Positions 1 through 9,091 of a stretch of 64,000 nt of DNA are shown one piece after another. Positions within the stretch are counted from its first letter, which is position 1. Every line of letters begins with the position of its first letter. A program made the position numbers and the translations under genes. The notes beneath the pieces are model-generated. The model had not been told where the DNA came from. It ran no database searches and saw only the letters and a list, made by a program, of their open reading frames with translations. The DNA comes from CALIBK01 sp037444165 (GTDB lineage Bacteria > Desulfobacterota > BSN033 > UBA1163), in assembly GCA_037444165.1 (NCBI GenBank), contig JBBIMX010000004.1:1-64000 (forward strand), read 5' to 3'.

Positions 1-17
1 AATTCGGGTGAAAAGGG

Positions 18-45
18 TTGACTGTTTGCGAGATTATAATAAAAT
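18..45 (+). promoter_or_regulatory. Possible sigma-70-type promoter for the HD-GYP regulator
   Basis: TTGACT at 18-23 is followed after 16 bases by TAAAAT at 40-45. The stretch 34-50 is AT-rich and also holds TATAAT at 35-40 and TATAAA at 45-50, so the exact -10 hexamer is uncertain. It lies just upstream of the first gene. Confidence 0.4.
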
Positions 46-86
46 ATAAAATCAATCCCTGAAACGAAGGAGCAGAAAAAAAACAG

Positions 87-1109
87 ATGGAAGATAGAAT
101 CCTAATCGTCGATGATGAAGAAGTGGTCTGCCATATTTTAGACAAAAGACTGACCATGGAAGGCTACCTCTGTACCACTTCCAACAATGGAAAGGAAGCC
201 CTCACTCACTTCTATAAAGAATCTTTTTCCATTATTATCTCGGACATCAAAATGCCCGAGATGAACGGAATAGAGCTTCTAAAAAGGGTCAAGGCCATCC
301 ATCCCAGGATGAAGATGATCATGGTCACCGCTTATCCAGATATAGATATGGCCGTGGAGGCCATGCGGCTGGGGGCCTACGACTTTCTCATCAAACCAGT
401 GGATTTAGAACTGGTCGTTCTCAGCGTAAAGAGGGCTCTGGAGAGTAAGCGTCTTGAGGAAGAAATCGAATCCTATCACAATCGATTGGAGGAGTTAGTC
501 GAGGAGAGGACGGCAAAACTCCAGCAGGCCTATCGGGTTCTTAAAAAAGCCCATCTCGATTCGGTAAAGGTTCTTGCCGAGGCCATTGATGCAAAGGATC
601 CCTATACTCGAGGACATTCCGATCGGGTAAAACGAATGAGTTTAAGTATCGCTCGGGGATTGGGATTTTCAGAAGAAAGATTGGAAGCCCTTGAATATGG
701 CGCCTTACTTCATGATATCGGAAAGATAGGGATCAAAGACGAAATCCTTCAAAAGCAAGGGCCTCTGAGCCCTGAGGAGTATCGAATCATTCAGGCCCAT
801 CCCCTCATAGGAGAAAAGATTGTGGAGGGGGTCGAATTTTTTCGAGACAAGATCCCTATGATTCGTCATCATCACGAACATTATGATGGGAATGGATATC
901 CGGATGGACTGGCCGGAGAGCAGATTCCTCTCGAAGCCAGAATCATCACCGTGCCCGATGCCTTTGACGCGATGACCAGTATTAGACCTCATCGAAAGGC
1001 AAGGCCTCTGCAGGAAGTTTTGGAGGAGCTGGAGAAGTTTAAAGGGACCCAATTTGACCCTCAAATTCTCGATTATTTTATAAAGGAAAAGGTTTATAAA
1101 CTCTTATAA
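87..1109 (+). CDS. Response regulator with HD-GYP output domain
   Basis: 340 aa. Residues 1-120 form a receiver domain with acidic pair D9/D10, phospho-acceptor D53 in the SDIKMPEMNG block, T81 and K103. A helical linker (about 120-150) leads to an HD-GYP domain: HD at 209-210, HHHEH at 261-265 and the GYP triplet at 270-272, followed by the DAFDAMTS segment. HD-GYP proteins hydrolyse cyclic di-GMP, sometimes other cyclic dinucleotides. With all metal ligands visible, a phosphorylation-controlled phosphodiesterase is likely. No cognate histidine kinase is in view. GAAGGAG at 66-72 is rather far (about 14 bases) from the ATG, but no better start is present. The next gene follows after 9 bases. 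Family assignment is firm; signal and substrate are inferred. Confidence 0.93.
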   Translation: MEDRILIVDDEEVVCHILDKRLTMEGYLCTTSNNGKEALTHFYKESFSIIISDIKMPEMNGIELLKRVKAIHPRMKMIMVTAYPDIDMAVEAMRLGAYDFLIKPVDLELVVLSVKRALESKRLEEEIESYHNRLEELVEERTAKLQQAYRVLKKAHLDSVKVLAEAIDAKDPYTRGHSDRVKRMSLSIARGLGFSEERLEALEYGALLHDIGKIGIKDEILQKQGPLSPEEYRIIQAHPLIGEKIVEGVEFFRDKIPMIRHHHEHYDGNGYPDGLAGEQIPLEARIITVPDAFDAMTSIRPHRKARPLQEVLEELEKFKGTQFDPQILDYFIKEKVYKLL

Positions 1110-1118
1110 CGATAAGAG

Positions 1119-2105
1119 ATGCCTGCCAATTTAACCCCAGAATATTTAGAAGCTGAGGCCAAATTTAAACAGGCAAAGACCATTCCAGATAAAATCAAAG
1201 CTCTGGAAGTCATGCTGGCGGTCATCCCGAAACACAAGGGAACCGAAAAGATGCGGGCTCAACTCAGGAGCAGGATGGCTAAGCTGAAAGAAGAGCTCCA
1301 TCGAAAACCTACCATTTCCCGGGCAGAACAGGCTTTTAATATCAAGAAAGAAGGGGCGGGGCAGGTGATTCTATTGGGTCTCCCTAATGCAGGGAAGTCG
1401 AGCCTTTTTTCGAAGGTGACCAATGCCCCCTCCGAAATAGGGGATTATCCCTTTACGACTCAAAAACCGATCCCAGGAATGATGCGATTCGAAAATATTC
1501 AGATTCAATTGGTAGATACCCCTCCCCTTCAATTGGATCATATCGAACCTGGATTCCCAAACCTCATTCGGAATGGAGATGCCCTTCTCATTGTGTTAGA
1601 TCTTGGAGACGACCCTCTTTTCCAGATGGAGGTTTTAACGGAAATCTTAAAGGAGATGAAGATAAAGATGATTGGAAGAGAACAGGCCTCCCCACCAGAG
1701 GTAGGATGGGTCTGTAAAAAAAGTCTTCTCATCGGGAATAAATGTGATCTTCCAGAGGGGATGAGAGAATACAGAAAGCTGGAAGAGCAGGTGAATGGAA
1801 TCTTTCCCCTCCTCCCCATCTCCACTCGAGGGGAGATGAATTTCGAAGAGATGAAGAGAGAGATCTATCTCCTTCTCGATATTATTCGGGTTTATACAAA
1901 AGCCCCTGGCAAGGAACCCGATTACACTGAACCCGTCATCCTAAAAAAAGGGAGCACGGTAGAAGACGTGGCCCTCTCCATCCATAAGGAGTTTGCTCAA
2001 AAACTTCGCTATGCGAGAATATGGGGATCCGGAAAGTTTGGTGGCCAGATGGTGAAGCGGGATTTCCCCGTCCAAGAAGGAGACGTGGTGGAGCTCCATA
2101 TCTAA
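1119..2105 (+). CDS. DRG/Obg-type GTPase with TGS domain
   Basis: 328 aa. The N-terminal 75 residues are helical and charged. G1 is GLPNAGKS at 87-94, G3 is DTPP at 133-136 and G4 is NKCD at about 207-210. The last 70 residues form a TGS domain, the small ubiquitin-like fold found in ThrRS, GTPases and SpoT. The pattern matches the DRG-like branch of TRAFAC GTPases, whose better studied members bind ribosomes. A role in translation or ribosome quality control is therefore likely but not shown here. The stop codon overlaps the ATG of the next gene by one base (TAATG), which implies coupled translation. Confidence 0.88.
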   Translation: MPANLTPEYLEAEAKFKQAKTIPDKIKALEVMLAVIPKHKGTEKMRAQLRSRMAKLKEELHRKPTISRAEQAFNIKKEGAGQVILLGLPNAGKSSLFSKVTNAPSEIGDYPFTTQKPIPGMMRFENIQIQLVDTPPLQLDHIEPGFPNLIRNGDALLIVLDLGDDPLFQMEVLTEILKEMKIKMIGREQASPPEVGWVCKKSLLIGNKCDLPEGMREYRKLEEQVNGIFPLLPISTRGEMNFEEMKREIYLLLDIIRVYTKAPGKEPDYTEPVILKKGSTVEDVALSIHKEFAQKLRYARIWGSGKFGGQMVKRDFPVQEGDVVELHI

Positions 2106-2992
2106 TGCCGAAAGAAAAGCACCTCATTAACTCTTTTACGAGAAGAATTTTTTTGCGATGGATTTTAGGTCTCTCCCTTCTTCCTTTCTTGCCTCTCCAT
2201 TTCTCTGAAATCGGGGCGAATCCCTATTCTTCCTTAAGAGGAGAACGCCTCTCCATAGGAAGGTTTTTCAATGGAGAGGAGTTAAGCTATGAGATTGGAT
2301 TTTGGTTATTTACTCGAGCAGCCGTAGGAAAGCTCTCCTTTAGAGAGATGGAACAGAAAGGTCACTATCTCTCCACCCTTCAGGGTGAAACCCTGGGTGT
2401 CCTGGGATTTATCTCTCGATATCGAGTGGATACCTACCGGGCAATGATGATGGAGGTGGAAGATGGGAATCGACTTCGCCCCCTTCGATTTGAAGAGGAG
2501 ATAAAAATTGGAGATAGGTTTAGGAGAAGAACCTATCTCTTCGATTATCAAAAAATGAAGATGATTCGATTGAGGCAGAGAAAGGATGGGACCATAGAAA
2601 GAAGAGAGGAAGGGATTCCTCAGGGAAGAATCTATGATGATTTTCTTACGGCCTCGTATAATTTTCGCTATGGGGTCTATGGAGAGATCGAAAGGGGAAG
2701 AACCTATAAGATCCCAACTTTCCCTAAAAAGGGACAGTTTCATTATGAAGTAAGGATAGGTTCTAAGGAAGAGGAAGAGAAGAAAAGGGGGGCTAAGAAA
2801 GAGAAAGGAGAAAGGGAATATTATGTGACCCTTTACTTAGACCCCGAGATTACCCATTCAAAAGAGGGGCTCATTGAAGGATGGCTATCAAAAGAACTCA
2901 TCCCGGTGGAAGGCAGAATTCCAGATGTCATCCTCTTTGGAGATGTAAAAGGAAGACTCGTAGAGGCCAACACGTCTATGGGGACAAGGTAG
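2105..2992 (+). CDS. DUF3108 family exported protein
   Basis: 295 aa when read from the ATG at 2105 that overlaps the previous stop codon; an in-frame upstream extension to 2021 lies wholly inside the GTPase gene and is unlikely. A basic N-terminus followed by a hydrophobic segment (about residues 18-40) suggests a signal peptide or anchor, so the protein is probably periplasmic. The remainder fits DUF3108: an FNGEELSYEIGF block near residue 56 and repeated short beta-type segments. A run of Glu/Lys at about 220-240 forms a charged insert. The family has no established biochemical role; envelope function is plausible from the export signal. Confidence 0.75.
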   Translation: MPKEKHLINSFTRRIFLRWILGLSLLPFLPLHFSEIGANPYSSLRGERLSIGRFFNGEELSYEIGFWLFTRAAVGKLSFREMEQKGHYLSTLQGETLGVLGFISRYRVDTYRAMMMEVEDGNRLRPLRFEEEIKIGDRFRRRTYLFDYQKMKMIRLRQRKDGTIERREEGIPQGRIYDDFLTASYNFRYGVYGEIERGRTYKIPTFPKKGQFHYEVRIGSKEEEEKKRGAKKEKGEREYYVTLYLDPEITHSKEGLIEGWLSKELIPVEGRIPDVILFGDVKGRLVEANTSMGTR

Positions 2993-3214
2993 ATGGATAC
3001 CCGCTCTCTCTTTTTAAGAGTTCCGAGGAAGGAGATTGCCTATCTTAAATTTATTATAGAATCCTATGAAGGGATGGCCGTGATAAGGACGAAAGACCCC
3101 TGTCAAGCGATTGTGGAATTGATGATTGCACCGGGTTGGGAGAAAGAGGTGGAGGCCCTCTTAGAAGACCTCCAAAAAGAGATTCCGATGGAGAGAGTGG
3201 AGGGGGAGGAATAG
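2993..3214 (+). CDS. DUF4911 small protein
   Basis: 73 aa. The ATG directly follows the previous stop codon and the stop directly precedes the start of tldD, so the three are translated as a unit. The sequence fits the DUF4911 family of short deltaproteobacterial proteins: YLKFIIESYEGMA near the start and an ELMIAPGWE block in the second half. It is probably a small alpha/beta fold. Nothing shows a catalytic site or export signal. Its function is unknown; the fixed place before tldD is the only clue. Confidence 0.7.
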   Translation: MDTRSLFLRVPRKEIAYLKFIIESYEGMAVIRTKDPCQAIVELMIAPGWEKEVEALLEDLQKEIPMERVEGEE

Positions 3215-4636
3215 ATGAAAACGGATCTTAACTTTCAGAAGATCCTGAAAGAGGCCTTGAGAGAGGGTGGAGAATTTTCAGACCTTTACCTTGAAGAGAC
3301 CCACTCCACATTCATTGTGTGTGAAGAGGATCGAATCGAGAAGATGATCTCTGGCCAGGACCTGGGGGCAGGACTTCGTGTGATCCATCAAGGAAGGACC
3401 TTTTATAGTTTTACGAATCGAATCACGGAAAAGGATCTCCTTCAATTGGGAGATCTCCTCTGCCATTCCATTAGGGAAGAAAAAGGAGAGGAGGAGGTTT
3501 TTATCCATTCCCCAATTCCCTTTCCTCAACCCCTCGTCCTTCCTTCCCCCTCTCTCATTGAGAGGGATCCCGATGGAATTTCAATTCATGAAAAAGTGTC
3601 GATGGTGAAAAGGGCAAATGATTTAGCCCGAAGGCTGGATCCTCGTATTCAACAAGTAAAAGTCCTTTATCGGGACTATACCCAGAGCCTCGCGATTATC
3701 AATTCAGAGGGGAAATGGGTGGAAGGAATAAGAAAGGGAATCCTTTTCTCTGTCCAGATCGTCTCAAAAAAAGACGATCTCATTCAAACTGGATATGAGC
3801 CTGTTGGAGGAACCATGGGGTTTGAGCTCTTCGACCTTTATTCTCCCGAGGAAGTGGCAGAGGTAGCGGCTAAAAGATCCCTTCTGATGTTATCGGCAAG
3901 GTTGGCTCCAATGGGGAGAATGACCGTCGTCCTTTCGAGTGAAGCAGGAGGAACCATGATTCATGAAGCGGTAGGACACGGTCTTGAGGCAGATCTGGCT
4001 CAACAGGGACTTTCGGTTTATTCCAATAGAATTGGTGAAAAGGTTGCCTCTTCATTGATTACGGTTGTGGATGATCCTACATTGCCAAACAAGAGGGGTT
4101 CTTACGGATTTGATGATGAAGGAGTTCCTTCCCAAAGGACCATCTTGGTCGAAGAAGGAATTCTAAAAGGGTATCTCTATGACCGCCTGACTGCCCTTAA
4201 GGCAGGGGTGTCTTCCACGGGAAATGGAAGAAGAGAATCTTATCATCATAAGCCTATTCCGAGGATGAGCAACACCTTGATTCTACCCGGGAAGATGAAG
4301 CCCGAAGAGATTGTTCATTCTGTGGAGAAAGGACTATGGGTGAAGAAGATGGGAGGAGGGCAGGTCAACACGGTTAACGGGGATTTTGTCTTTGAAGTCA
4401 ACGAAGGATACTTGATCGAGAAAGGAGAGATTGGAGAACCTGTTCGTGGAGCCATTCTCATTGGAAATGGTCCCCAGATCCTTAAAGAGATTGATATGGT
4501 GGGAGAGGATCTTGGATTCGGGATAGGGACATGCGGCAAAGAGGGTCAAGGGGTTCCTGTTTCAGATGCTCAGCCCACGATCAGGATTCCAGAAATCATT
4601 GTGGGTGGCCGGGAATCCTCCGATTCATTAAATTGA
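3215..4636 (+). CDS. tldD: TldD-type metalloprotease
   Basis: 473 aa, the usual length for TldD/PmbA proteins. The zinc motif HEAVGH sits at residues 250-255, which identifies this as the catalytic TldD partner rather than the TldE/PmbA partner that lacks it. TldD/TldE degrade unfolded peptides and process peptide products such as microcin B17. The C-terminal Gly-rich beta region with GGGQVNTVNGDF is also typical. GGGGAGGAATAG just before the ATG is a good ribosome binding site, inside the end of the DUF4911 gene. No tldE gene is in this window, so the partner must be encoded elsewhere if the complex forms. Confidence 0.92.
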   Translation: MKTDLNFQKILKEALREGGEFSDLYLEETHSTFIVCEEDRIEKMISGQDLGAGLRVIHQGRTFYSFTNRITEKDLLQLGDLLCHSIREEKGEEEVFIHSPIPFPQPLVLPSPSLIERDPDGISIHEKVSMVKRANDLARRLDPRIQQVKVLYRDYTQSLAIINSEGKWVEGIRKGILFSVQIVSKKDDLIQTGYEPVGGTMGFELFDLYSPEEVAEVAAKRSLLMLSARLAPMGRMTVVLSSEAGGTMIHEAVGHGLEADLAQQGLSVYSNRIGEKVASSLITVVDDPTLPNKRGSYGFDDEGVPSQRTILVEEGILKGYLYDRLTALKAGVSSTGNGRRESYHHKPIPRMSNTLILPGKMKPEEIVHSVEKGLWVKKMGGGQVNTVNGDFVFEVNEGYLIEKGEIGEPVRGAILIGNGPQILKEIDMVGEDLGFGIGTCGKEGQGVPVSDAQPTIRIPEIIVGGRESSDSLN

Positions 4637-4645
4637 AATGAGGAC

Positions 4646-5959
4646 CTATTCTTTTAGGGTGACTTTTTCTGAGATGTCTGCTTTCACCTTCGAGATTCTT
4701 TGTCCAAACATTTCTACAATCTGAAGTCTTTTGCCCTCCACCTCCACGGTATCACCTACCTGGGGAATCTTCTGCAACATGGTCATTAGGAATCCCCCCA
4801 GGGTCTCATATTCAGGAGACTCAGGAAGAGAGATATGATAATCCTCTTTTAAATCCCTGAGGGCGATCGATGCATCAATTAAAAAGGTCCCATCTTTGAG
4901 TTGGATGACCGGGCTTTCGATATCGTATTCGTCCCGAATCTCACCCACCAATTCTTCAAGAAGATCCTCGATCGTCACCAGACCTGAGATCCCTCCGTAT
5001 TCATCCACCAGGAAGGCCATGTGGGTTCTTCGCCTCTGCATCTCTCCTAAGAGGAGGCTCAATCTCATCGTCTCTGGAATAAAAAAGGGAGGTTTCATCA
5101 ATTTTCGAATATCCACCTGAGGGGTTTTTGTAAGGAGGGTCAAAAAATCTTTCGCATGGAGAACCCCTCGAATATCTTGAAGGTCTTTTCCATAGATAGG
5201 ATAACGAGAAAACTGTTCCTCTTCGATCATCATTCTAATCTCCTCGGGAGATTTATCGATCTGAATCCCTACGATTTGGGTGATGGGAACCATCACCTCC
5301 TTGGCAGACATATCTGTAAATTCAAACACACTTTGAAGAATCTTCTCCTCTGTGGGATCGAATACCCCGTGCTTCCCACCCTCTTTGATGAGCATCCTCA
5401 CCTCCTCTTCGGTAATATAGGCCCTTTCTGTAAAGGGTTTTCTTCCGAAGGGACTGAGCACAATGGAGGTGCTCAGCGTCAATAACTTTACAAATAGGAA
5501 GGCCATCTTAGAGAAGGCCTCGATGGTTCTTGCCGTAAAGAGCCCAATGGTTTCAGGATGTCTCAGGGCAATCGATTTTGGGACGAGCTCTCCGAAAATC
5601 ACGGAAAAATAGGTGATCGCAAGAACCACCATTCCAATCGCAATCGGTTCTGCTCCCAATGAGACCATTTTTATAGGAACGAGCTGAAGAGCAGGTTTAA
5701 GGATTTTGATTGCAGCCGCCCCTCCAACAGCAGAGGCGAGGGCACTGACGGCCGTGATTCCAATCTGGATGGTGGCCAAGAAACGGTCAGGTTCCTCCTT
5801 GAGCTTGAGAAAGATCTTTGCATTCCTATTCCCCGTTTCCACCAATTTCTGAATACGACTTTTCCTCGCCGTGACCACGGCGATTTCTGTTCCTGCCAAA
5901 TAGCCATTTAAAAGGATAAGGAGACCAATGAGCAATATCTCCTCAACGAGTTCTTCCAT
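4646..5959 (-). CDS. CNNM/CorC-type membrane protein with CBS pair
   Basis: 437 aa from the ATG at 5959, which has GGAGG five bases upstream on the minus strand; a TTG at 5986 would add nine residues without its own ribosome binding site. Order of domains: DUF21/CNNM transmembrane domain with three to four hydrophobic segments (about 1-190), a CBS pair (about 205-325) and a C-terminal CorC_HlyC domain (about 340-420). Members transport or sense Mg2+ and other divalent ions; older annotations call them hemolysins. Gene ends nine bases from tldD, tail to tail. It lies 80 bases downstream of dapL on the same strand and may be cotranscribed with it. Confidence 0.9.
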   Translation of the reverse strand: MEELVEEILLIGLLILLNGYLAGTEIAVVTARKSRIQKLVETGNRNAKIFLKLKEEPDRFLATIQIGITAVSALASAVGGAAAIKILKPALQLVPIKMVSLGAEPIAIGMVVLAITYFSVIFGELVPKSIALRHPETIGLFTARTIEAFSKMAFLFVKLLTLSTSIVLSPFGRKPFTERAYITEEEVRMLIKEGGKHGVFDPTEEKILQSVFEFTDMSAKEVMVPITQIVGIQIDKSPEEIRMMIEEEQFSRYPIYGKDLQDIRGVLHAKDFLTLLTKTPQVDIRKLMKPPFFIPETMRLSLLLGEMQRRRTHMAFLVDEYGGISGLVTIEDLLEELVGEIRDEYDIESPVIQLKDGTFLIDASIALRDLKEDYHISLPESPEYETLGGFLMTMLQKIPQVGDTVEVEGKRLQIVEMFGQRISKVKADISEKVTLKE

Positions 5960-6039
5960 AAAACCCTCCACATTTTCTTTGAGCAAGAAGAAAGGCTTGA
6001 AGCCTTAAAGGGTGGTTCGATCGAGAAGATGAAGCGGCT

Positions 6040-7206
6040 TTAAAATTCGATTTTTTTGAGTCGTTCAATGGCTTCCCTCAATCTCGATTCATCTACCGTA
6101 AGGGCCATTCGAATATACCCTTCCCCAGCCTCTCCAAATCCATTCCCAGGAGTGACCACGATTCCTGCTTTTTCAAGAAGCAAGCTTGAAAATTGGGCTG
6201 AGCTATATCCCTTTGGGATCGGAACCCATAGGTAGAAGGTGGCCTTAGGGATTTCTACTTCCAATCCAATCTCTCTAAGCCCTCCAACCATCAGGTCTCT
6301 TCGTCTTTGATAAATTTGGGTCGTTTCAGGGATGGGAGTATCGAAGTGGGTGAGGGCCAGAACGCCTGCCTCCTGGATCGCCTGAAAGAGTCCAGAATCG
6401 ATATTGGTCTTTACTCTTCCCAGCCCAGCGATGATTTGAGCATTTCCAACGGCAAAACCAATTCTCCAGCCCGTCATATTGAAGGTTTTTGATAGGCTAT
6501 GAAATTCAATTCCTAATTCCTTTGCCCCTTCAACCTCAAAAAAGCTTAGAGGACGATATCCATCAAAAGCCAATTCAGAATAGGCAGCATCATGACACAC
6601 AATGACCTGGTATCGGCGTGCGAAGGTGACCACCTCTTCAAAGAAGGCCCTCTCGGCAATCGCTGAGGTGGGATTGTTGGGATAGTTAATGAAAAGAAGC
6701 TTTGTTTTCTCTGCTACCTCTTTTGGAACGTCTGAAAGTTTCGGAAGAAAGCCGTTCTCTTTGAGAAGGGGGAGAAAGTAAGGGATTCCCCCTGCAAAGA
6801 GAGTAGAAACCCGATAGACCGGATATCCCGGGCTGGGAACAAGGACATAATCCCCTGGATTGACAAAAGCCAGTGGAATATGGGCAATCCCTTCTTTGGA
6901 TCCGATGAGCGTCAGAATTTCGGTCTCGGGATCAAAGGTGAGATGAAACCTCTTCTCGAACCATTGGGCTACGGCTCTCCGAAATTCAATCATTCCCTCG
7001 TAGGAAGGATAGCGATGATTCTTCGGATCTTCAGAAGCTTTTTTGAGTTGGTCGATGATGGGTTTGGGAGTGGGAAGATCGGGGTCGCCCACTCCGAGAT
7101 CAATAAGGTCCACTCCCTTTTTTTTCATCTCGGCTTTCTTCTTATCGATTTCGGCAAAGAGATAGGGAGGAATTTGATGAATTCGCTCTGCATATTCAAT
7201 TTTCAT
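6040..7206 (-). CDS. dapL: LL-diaminopimelate aminotransferase-like enzyme
   Basis: 388 aa, fold type I PLP aminotransferase. The PLP lysine is K240 in the SLSKTFNMTGWR block; YPNNPT at 175-180, D206 and Y209 complete the cofactor site. The sequence fits the DapL branch, which converts tetrahydrodipicolinate to LL-diaminopimelate in one step with glutamate, feeding lysine and peptidoglycan synthesis. DapL occurs in many deltaproteobacteria. A related class I aminotransferase with other substrates cannot be excluded from sequence alone. AAAGGAAGAGAG directly before the ATG is a good ribosome binding site. No other dap genes are nearby. Confidence 0.8.
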   Translation of the reverse strand: MKIEYAERIHQIPPYLFAEIDKKKAEMKKKGVDLIDLGVGDPDLPTPKPIIDQLKKASEDPKNHRYPSYEGMIEFRRAVAQWFEKRFHLTFDPETEILTLIGSKEGIAHIPLAFVNPGDYVLVPSPGYPVYRVSTLFAGGIPYFLPLLKENGFLPKLSDVPKEVAEKTKLLFINYPNNPTSAIAERAFFEEVVTFARRYQVIVCHDAAYSELAFDGYRPLSFFEVEGAKELGIEFHSLSKTFNMTGWRIGFAVGNAQIIAGLGRVKTNIDSGLFQAIQEAGVLALTHFDTPIPETTQIYQRRRDLMVGGLREIGLEVEIPKATFYLWVPIPKGYSSAQFSSLLLEKAGIVVTPGNGFGEAGEGYIRMALTVDESRLREAIERLKKIEF

Positions 7207-7238
7207 CTCTCTTCCTTTCTTTAATTTTTAATCTCTTT

Positions 7239-7280
7239 CGATCCCTCACCCTTCTCCCCATCCCGTGGGAGAGAGGATCG
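7239..7280. repeat. Intergenic imperfect palindrome, REP-like
   Basis: CGATCCCTC at the left pairs with GAGAGGATCG at the right (one bulged base), with further pairing CTCCCCAT/GTGGGAG inside. It resembles other intergenic elements of this window that carry GTGAGGG or its complement (7389-7402, 14439-14452, 28329-28371). It could be a dispersed repeat or a transcript-end hairpin; there is no T-run right after it on either strand. Confidence 0.45.
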
Positions 7281-7388
7281 AGTAGAATTAACCCTAAAAT
7301 GTTTATCGAGAATATATCTTATGGGTTTTTAGGCAGAAATTCAAGGGAAACCATTTTACTCAATACCCCTCTCGGGCTTATTCCCCAT

Positions 7389-7402
7389 CTGAGTGAGGGG
7401 TT
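7389..7402. repeat. Copy of a 14-mer shared with 14439-14452
   Basis: CTGAGTGAGGGGTT occurs here and again at 14439-14452, both in gene-free DNA upstream of a plus-strand promoter. The last nine bases also recur at 28364-28372. This looks like the remnant of a dispersed intergenic element. Confidence 0.4.
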
Positions 7403-7423
7403 ACCAAGAGAGATATGTTTATA

Positions 7424-7452
7424 TTGACATCATTCCTTCTTCCTATCATAAT
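7424..7452 (+). promoter_or_regulatory. Strong sigma-70-type promoter for the TPR/LptA lipoprotein
   Basis: TTGACA at 7424-7429, a 17-base spacer and CATAAT at 7447-7452. The start point would fall near 7459, leaving a leader of about 22 bases before the ATG at 7481. Confidence 0.7.
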
Positions 7453-7480
7453 TTAGAAGCCATTCTGTAAAAATGATGGT

Positions 7481-9019
7481 ATGAAAAAGAGAGCTTTTCT
7501 AATCCCTTTTTTAATCCCTTCGATCTTTTTTCTCTTTTTTGGATGTGCCGGAAAGGAGAAAGAGATCAAAACCATAAAAGGAGATCCTGAACTCCTTTAC
7601 AAGCAGGGTTTGGTTCAGTTCAATAAAAGAAATTACACCGAGGCCTTAAAAATATTCGAGCAAATCAAATCGACCTTTCCGGACAGTCCCCCCTACAGCC
7701 TCTGGGCTGAATTAAAGATCGGAGACTGTCATTTCTTTAAAGAGGAATATGTAGAAGCGATAGCGGCCTATGAAGAATTTAAGAAGGCTCACCCGACTCA
7801 TGAGGAGATTCCTTACGTCTATTATCAAATCGGAATGGCCTACTTTCTTCAAATGCGAAGCGAAGATCGGGATCAGACAAACACCCGAAAGGCCCTCTCT
7901 ACTTTTGAATATCTCATCCATAATTTCCCGCCAAGCCTCTTTACCGAGAAGGCCCAGGAGAAGGTAAGGGTCTGCAGAAGGCAACTGGCCGATCATGAAT
8001 TCTATATCGGGAACTTCTACTATAAAGAACGCAAATATCAAGCCGCCGCAGCACGATTTGAGGGATTGCTCGAAAAGTTTCCAGAAAAAGACGGACAGGA
8101 TAGGACGCTCTATCTCTTAGGGAAATGTTATCTTGAACTTCATCAACCGGAGAAAGCCAGGGAGGCTTTTCAGAAGATTGTTGAGGGATACCCGAAGAGT
8201 GCCTATTTCAAAGAAGCTAAAGCGATTCTGGATCAGGGAGTTCAAGAGAGGAAGCCTTCTCCAAGAACTAAGTCCATAGACCCCAAACAGAGGGTGGAGG
8301 AAAGCAAGGGACCTTTCCTCGTCCGATTTGAAGAGGAAGGAAGAAGACTCCTCTCCTTTCGAGAGGAAAGGCATGATCGATCTCCTCAAAGCCCCCCTGT
8401 GGAGGGGGAGTTAAAACCAGAAGAAGAGAAGAGGGCGCTCCTTCTGTCCAAGACTTCGGTTGAAAGAGAAGAAAGGAAATCTCAAGGAAACCCATTCATG
8501 GATATGGAGGCTCCGAAGAGAGAAGAACCTATAAGAGAGAAAAAAGAAGAGAAATCTCCAAGAGAAAAGGTCTTAAGAGAGACAGAAAGAGTGGAGGCTC
8601 GGGATTTTGAATACCCCATCGATATTACTTCTGATAGGGTGGAGGGCTATTTAAAAGAAAATCTAATCATCTTTAAAGGGAATGTCATCGCCCGGCAAAA
8701 AGAGATAGTCCTCTACTGTGATGCTCTGGAGGCAATCCTTGGAGAGGATGGAAAGGGCATCGAAAGGGTGATTGCAAGTGGAAATGTTAAGATCCAGCAA
8801 GGGGCTCGTGTAGCCAGTAGTGAAAAAGCAATATTCTATAATCGTGAGCAAAAGATCATCCTCACAGGGAATCCTAAAATCTCCGAGGATGAGAATCTGG
8901 TCTCTGGAGAAGAAATTCTTGTTGACCTTGAAAAGAATCGAGTGGAGGTAAAGGGGGGATCAGATAGGAGAGGGAAGGTAAAGGTCATTCCAAAAGAGGA
9001 ATCAGAAAAAACCAGATGA
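7481..9019 (+). CDS. Lipoprotein: BamD-like TPR region fused to LptA/OstA-like domain
   Basis: 512 aa. A lipoprotein signal peptide ends at the lipobox FFGC, so C22 is the likely acylated residue. Residues 30-260 hold tandem TPR repeats with the spacing and motifs of BamD/YfiO and tol-pal system proteins (FEQIKSTFPDSP, YEEFKKAHPTHE, FEGLLEKFPEKD, FQKIVEGYPKSA). Residues 260-375 form a Glu/Lys/Arg-rich, low-complexity linker. Residues 375-512 match the OstA/LptA fold: DITSDRVEGY, FKGNV, ASGNVKI, AIFYNREQKIILTGNP. BamD helps insert outer-membrane proteins; LptA carries lipopolysaccharide across the periplasm. Finding both in one lipoprotein is unusual and suggests an outer-membrane assembly role. 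No clear Shine-Dalgarno precedes the start. The gene has its own promoter. Confidence 0.82.
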   Translation: MKKRAFLIPFLIPSIFFLFFGCAGKEKEIKTIKGDPELLYKQGLVQFNKRNYTEALKIFEQIKSTFPDSPPYSLWAELKIGDCHFFKEEYVEAIAAYEEFKKAHPTHEEIPYVYYQIGMAYFLQMRSEDRDQTNTRKALSTFEYLIHNFPPSLFTEKAQEKVRVCRRQLADHEFYIGNFYYKERKYQAAAARFEGLLEKFPEKDGQDRTLYLLGKCYLELHQPEKAREAFQKIVEGYPKSAYFKEAKAILDQGVQERKPSPRTKSIDPKQRVEESKGPFLVRFEEEGRRLLSFREERHDRSPQSPPVEGELKPEEEKRALLLSKTSVEREERKSQGNPFMDMEAPKREEPIREKKEEKSPREKVLRETERVEARDFEYPIDITSDRVEGYLKENLIIFKGNVIARQKEIVLYCDALEAILGEDGKGIERVIASGNVKIQQGARVASSEKAIFYNREQKIILTGNPKISEDENLVSGEEILVDLEKNRVEVKGGSDRRGKVKVIPKEESEKTR

Positions 9020-9036
9020 GGGGCGATTCAGGCTGT

Positions 9037-9065
9037 TTGACAAATTTAAAAAAATCTAATAATAT
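9037..9065 (+). promoter_or_regulatory. Promoter for ffh and the ribosomal block
   Basis: TTGACA at 9037-9042, 17 bases, then TAATAT at 9060-9065. A second -10-like TATAAA begins at 9063. It sits in the 72-base gap between the lipoprotein gene and ffh. Confidence 0.55.
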
Positions 9066-9091
9066 AAATAACTTGTAACTTAAAAAAATTT

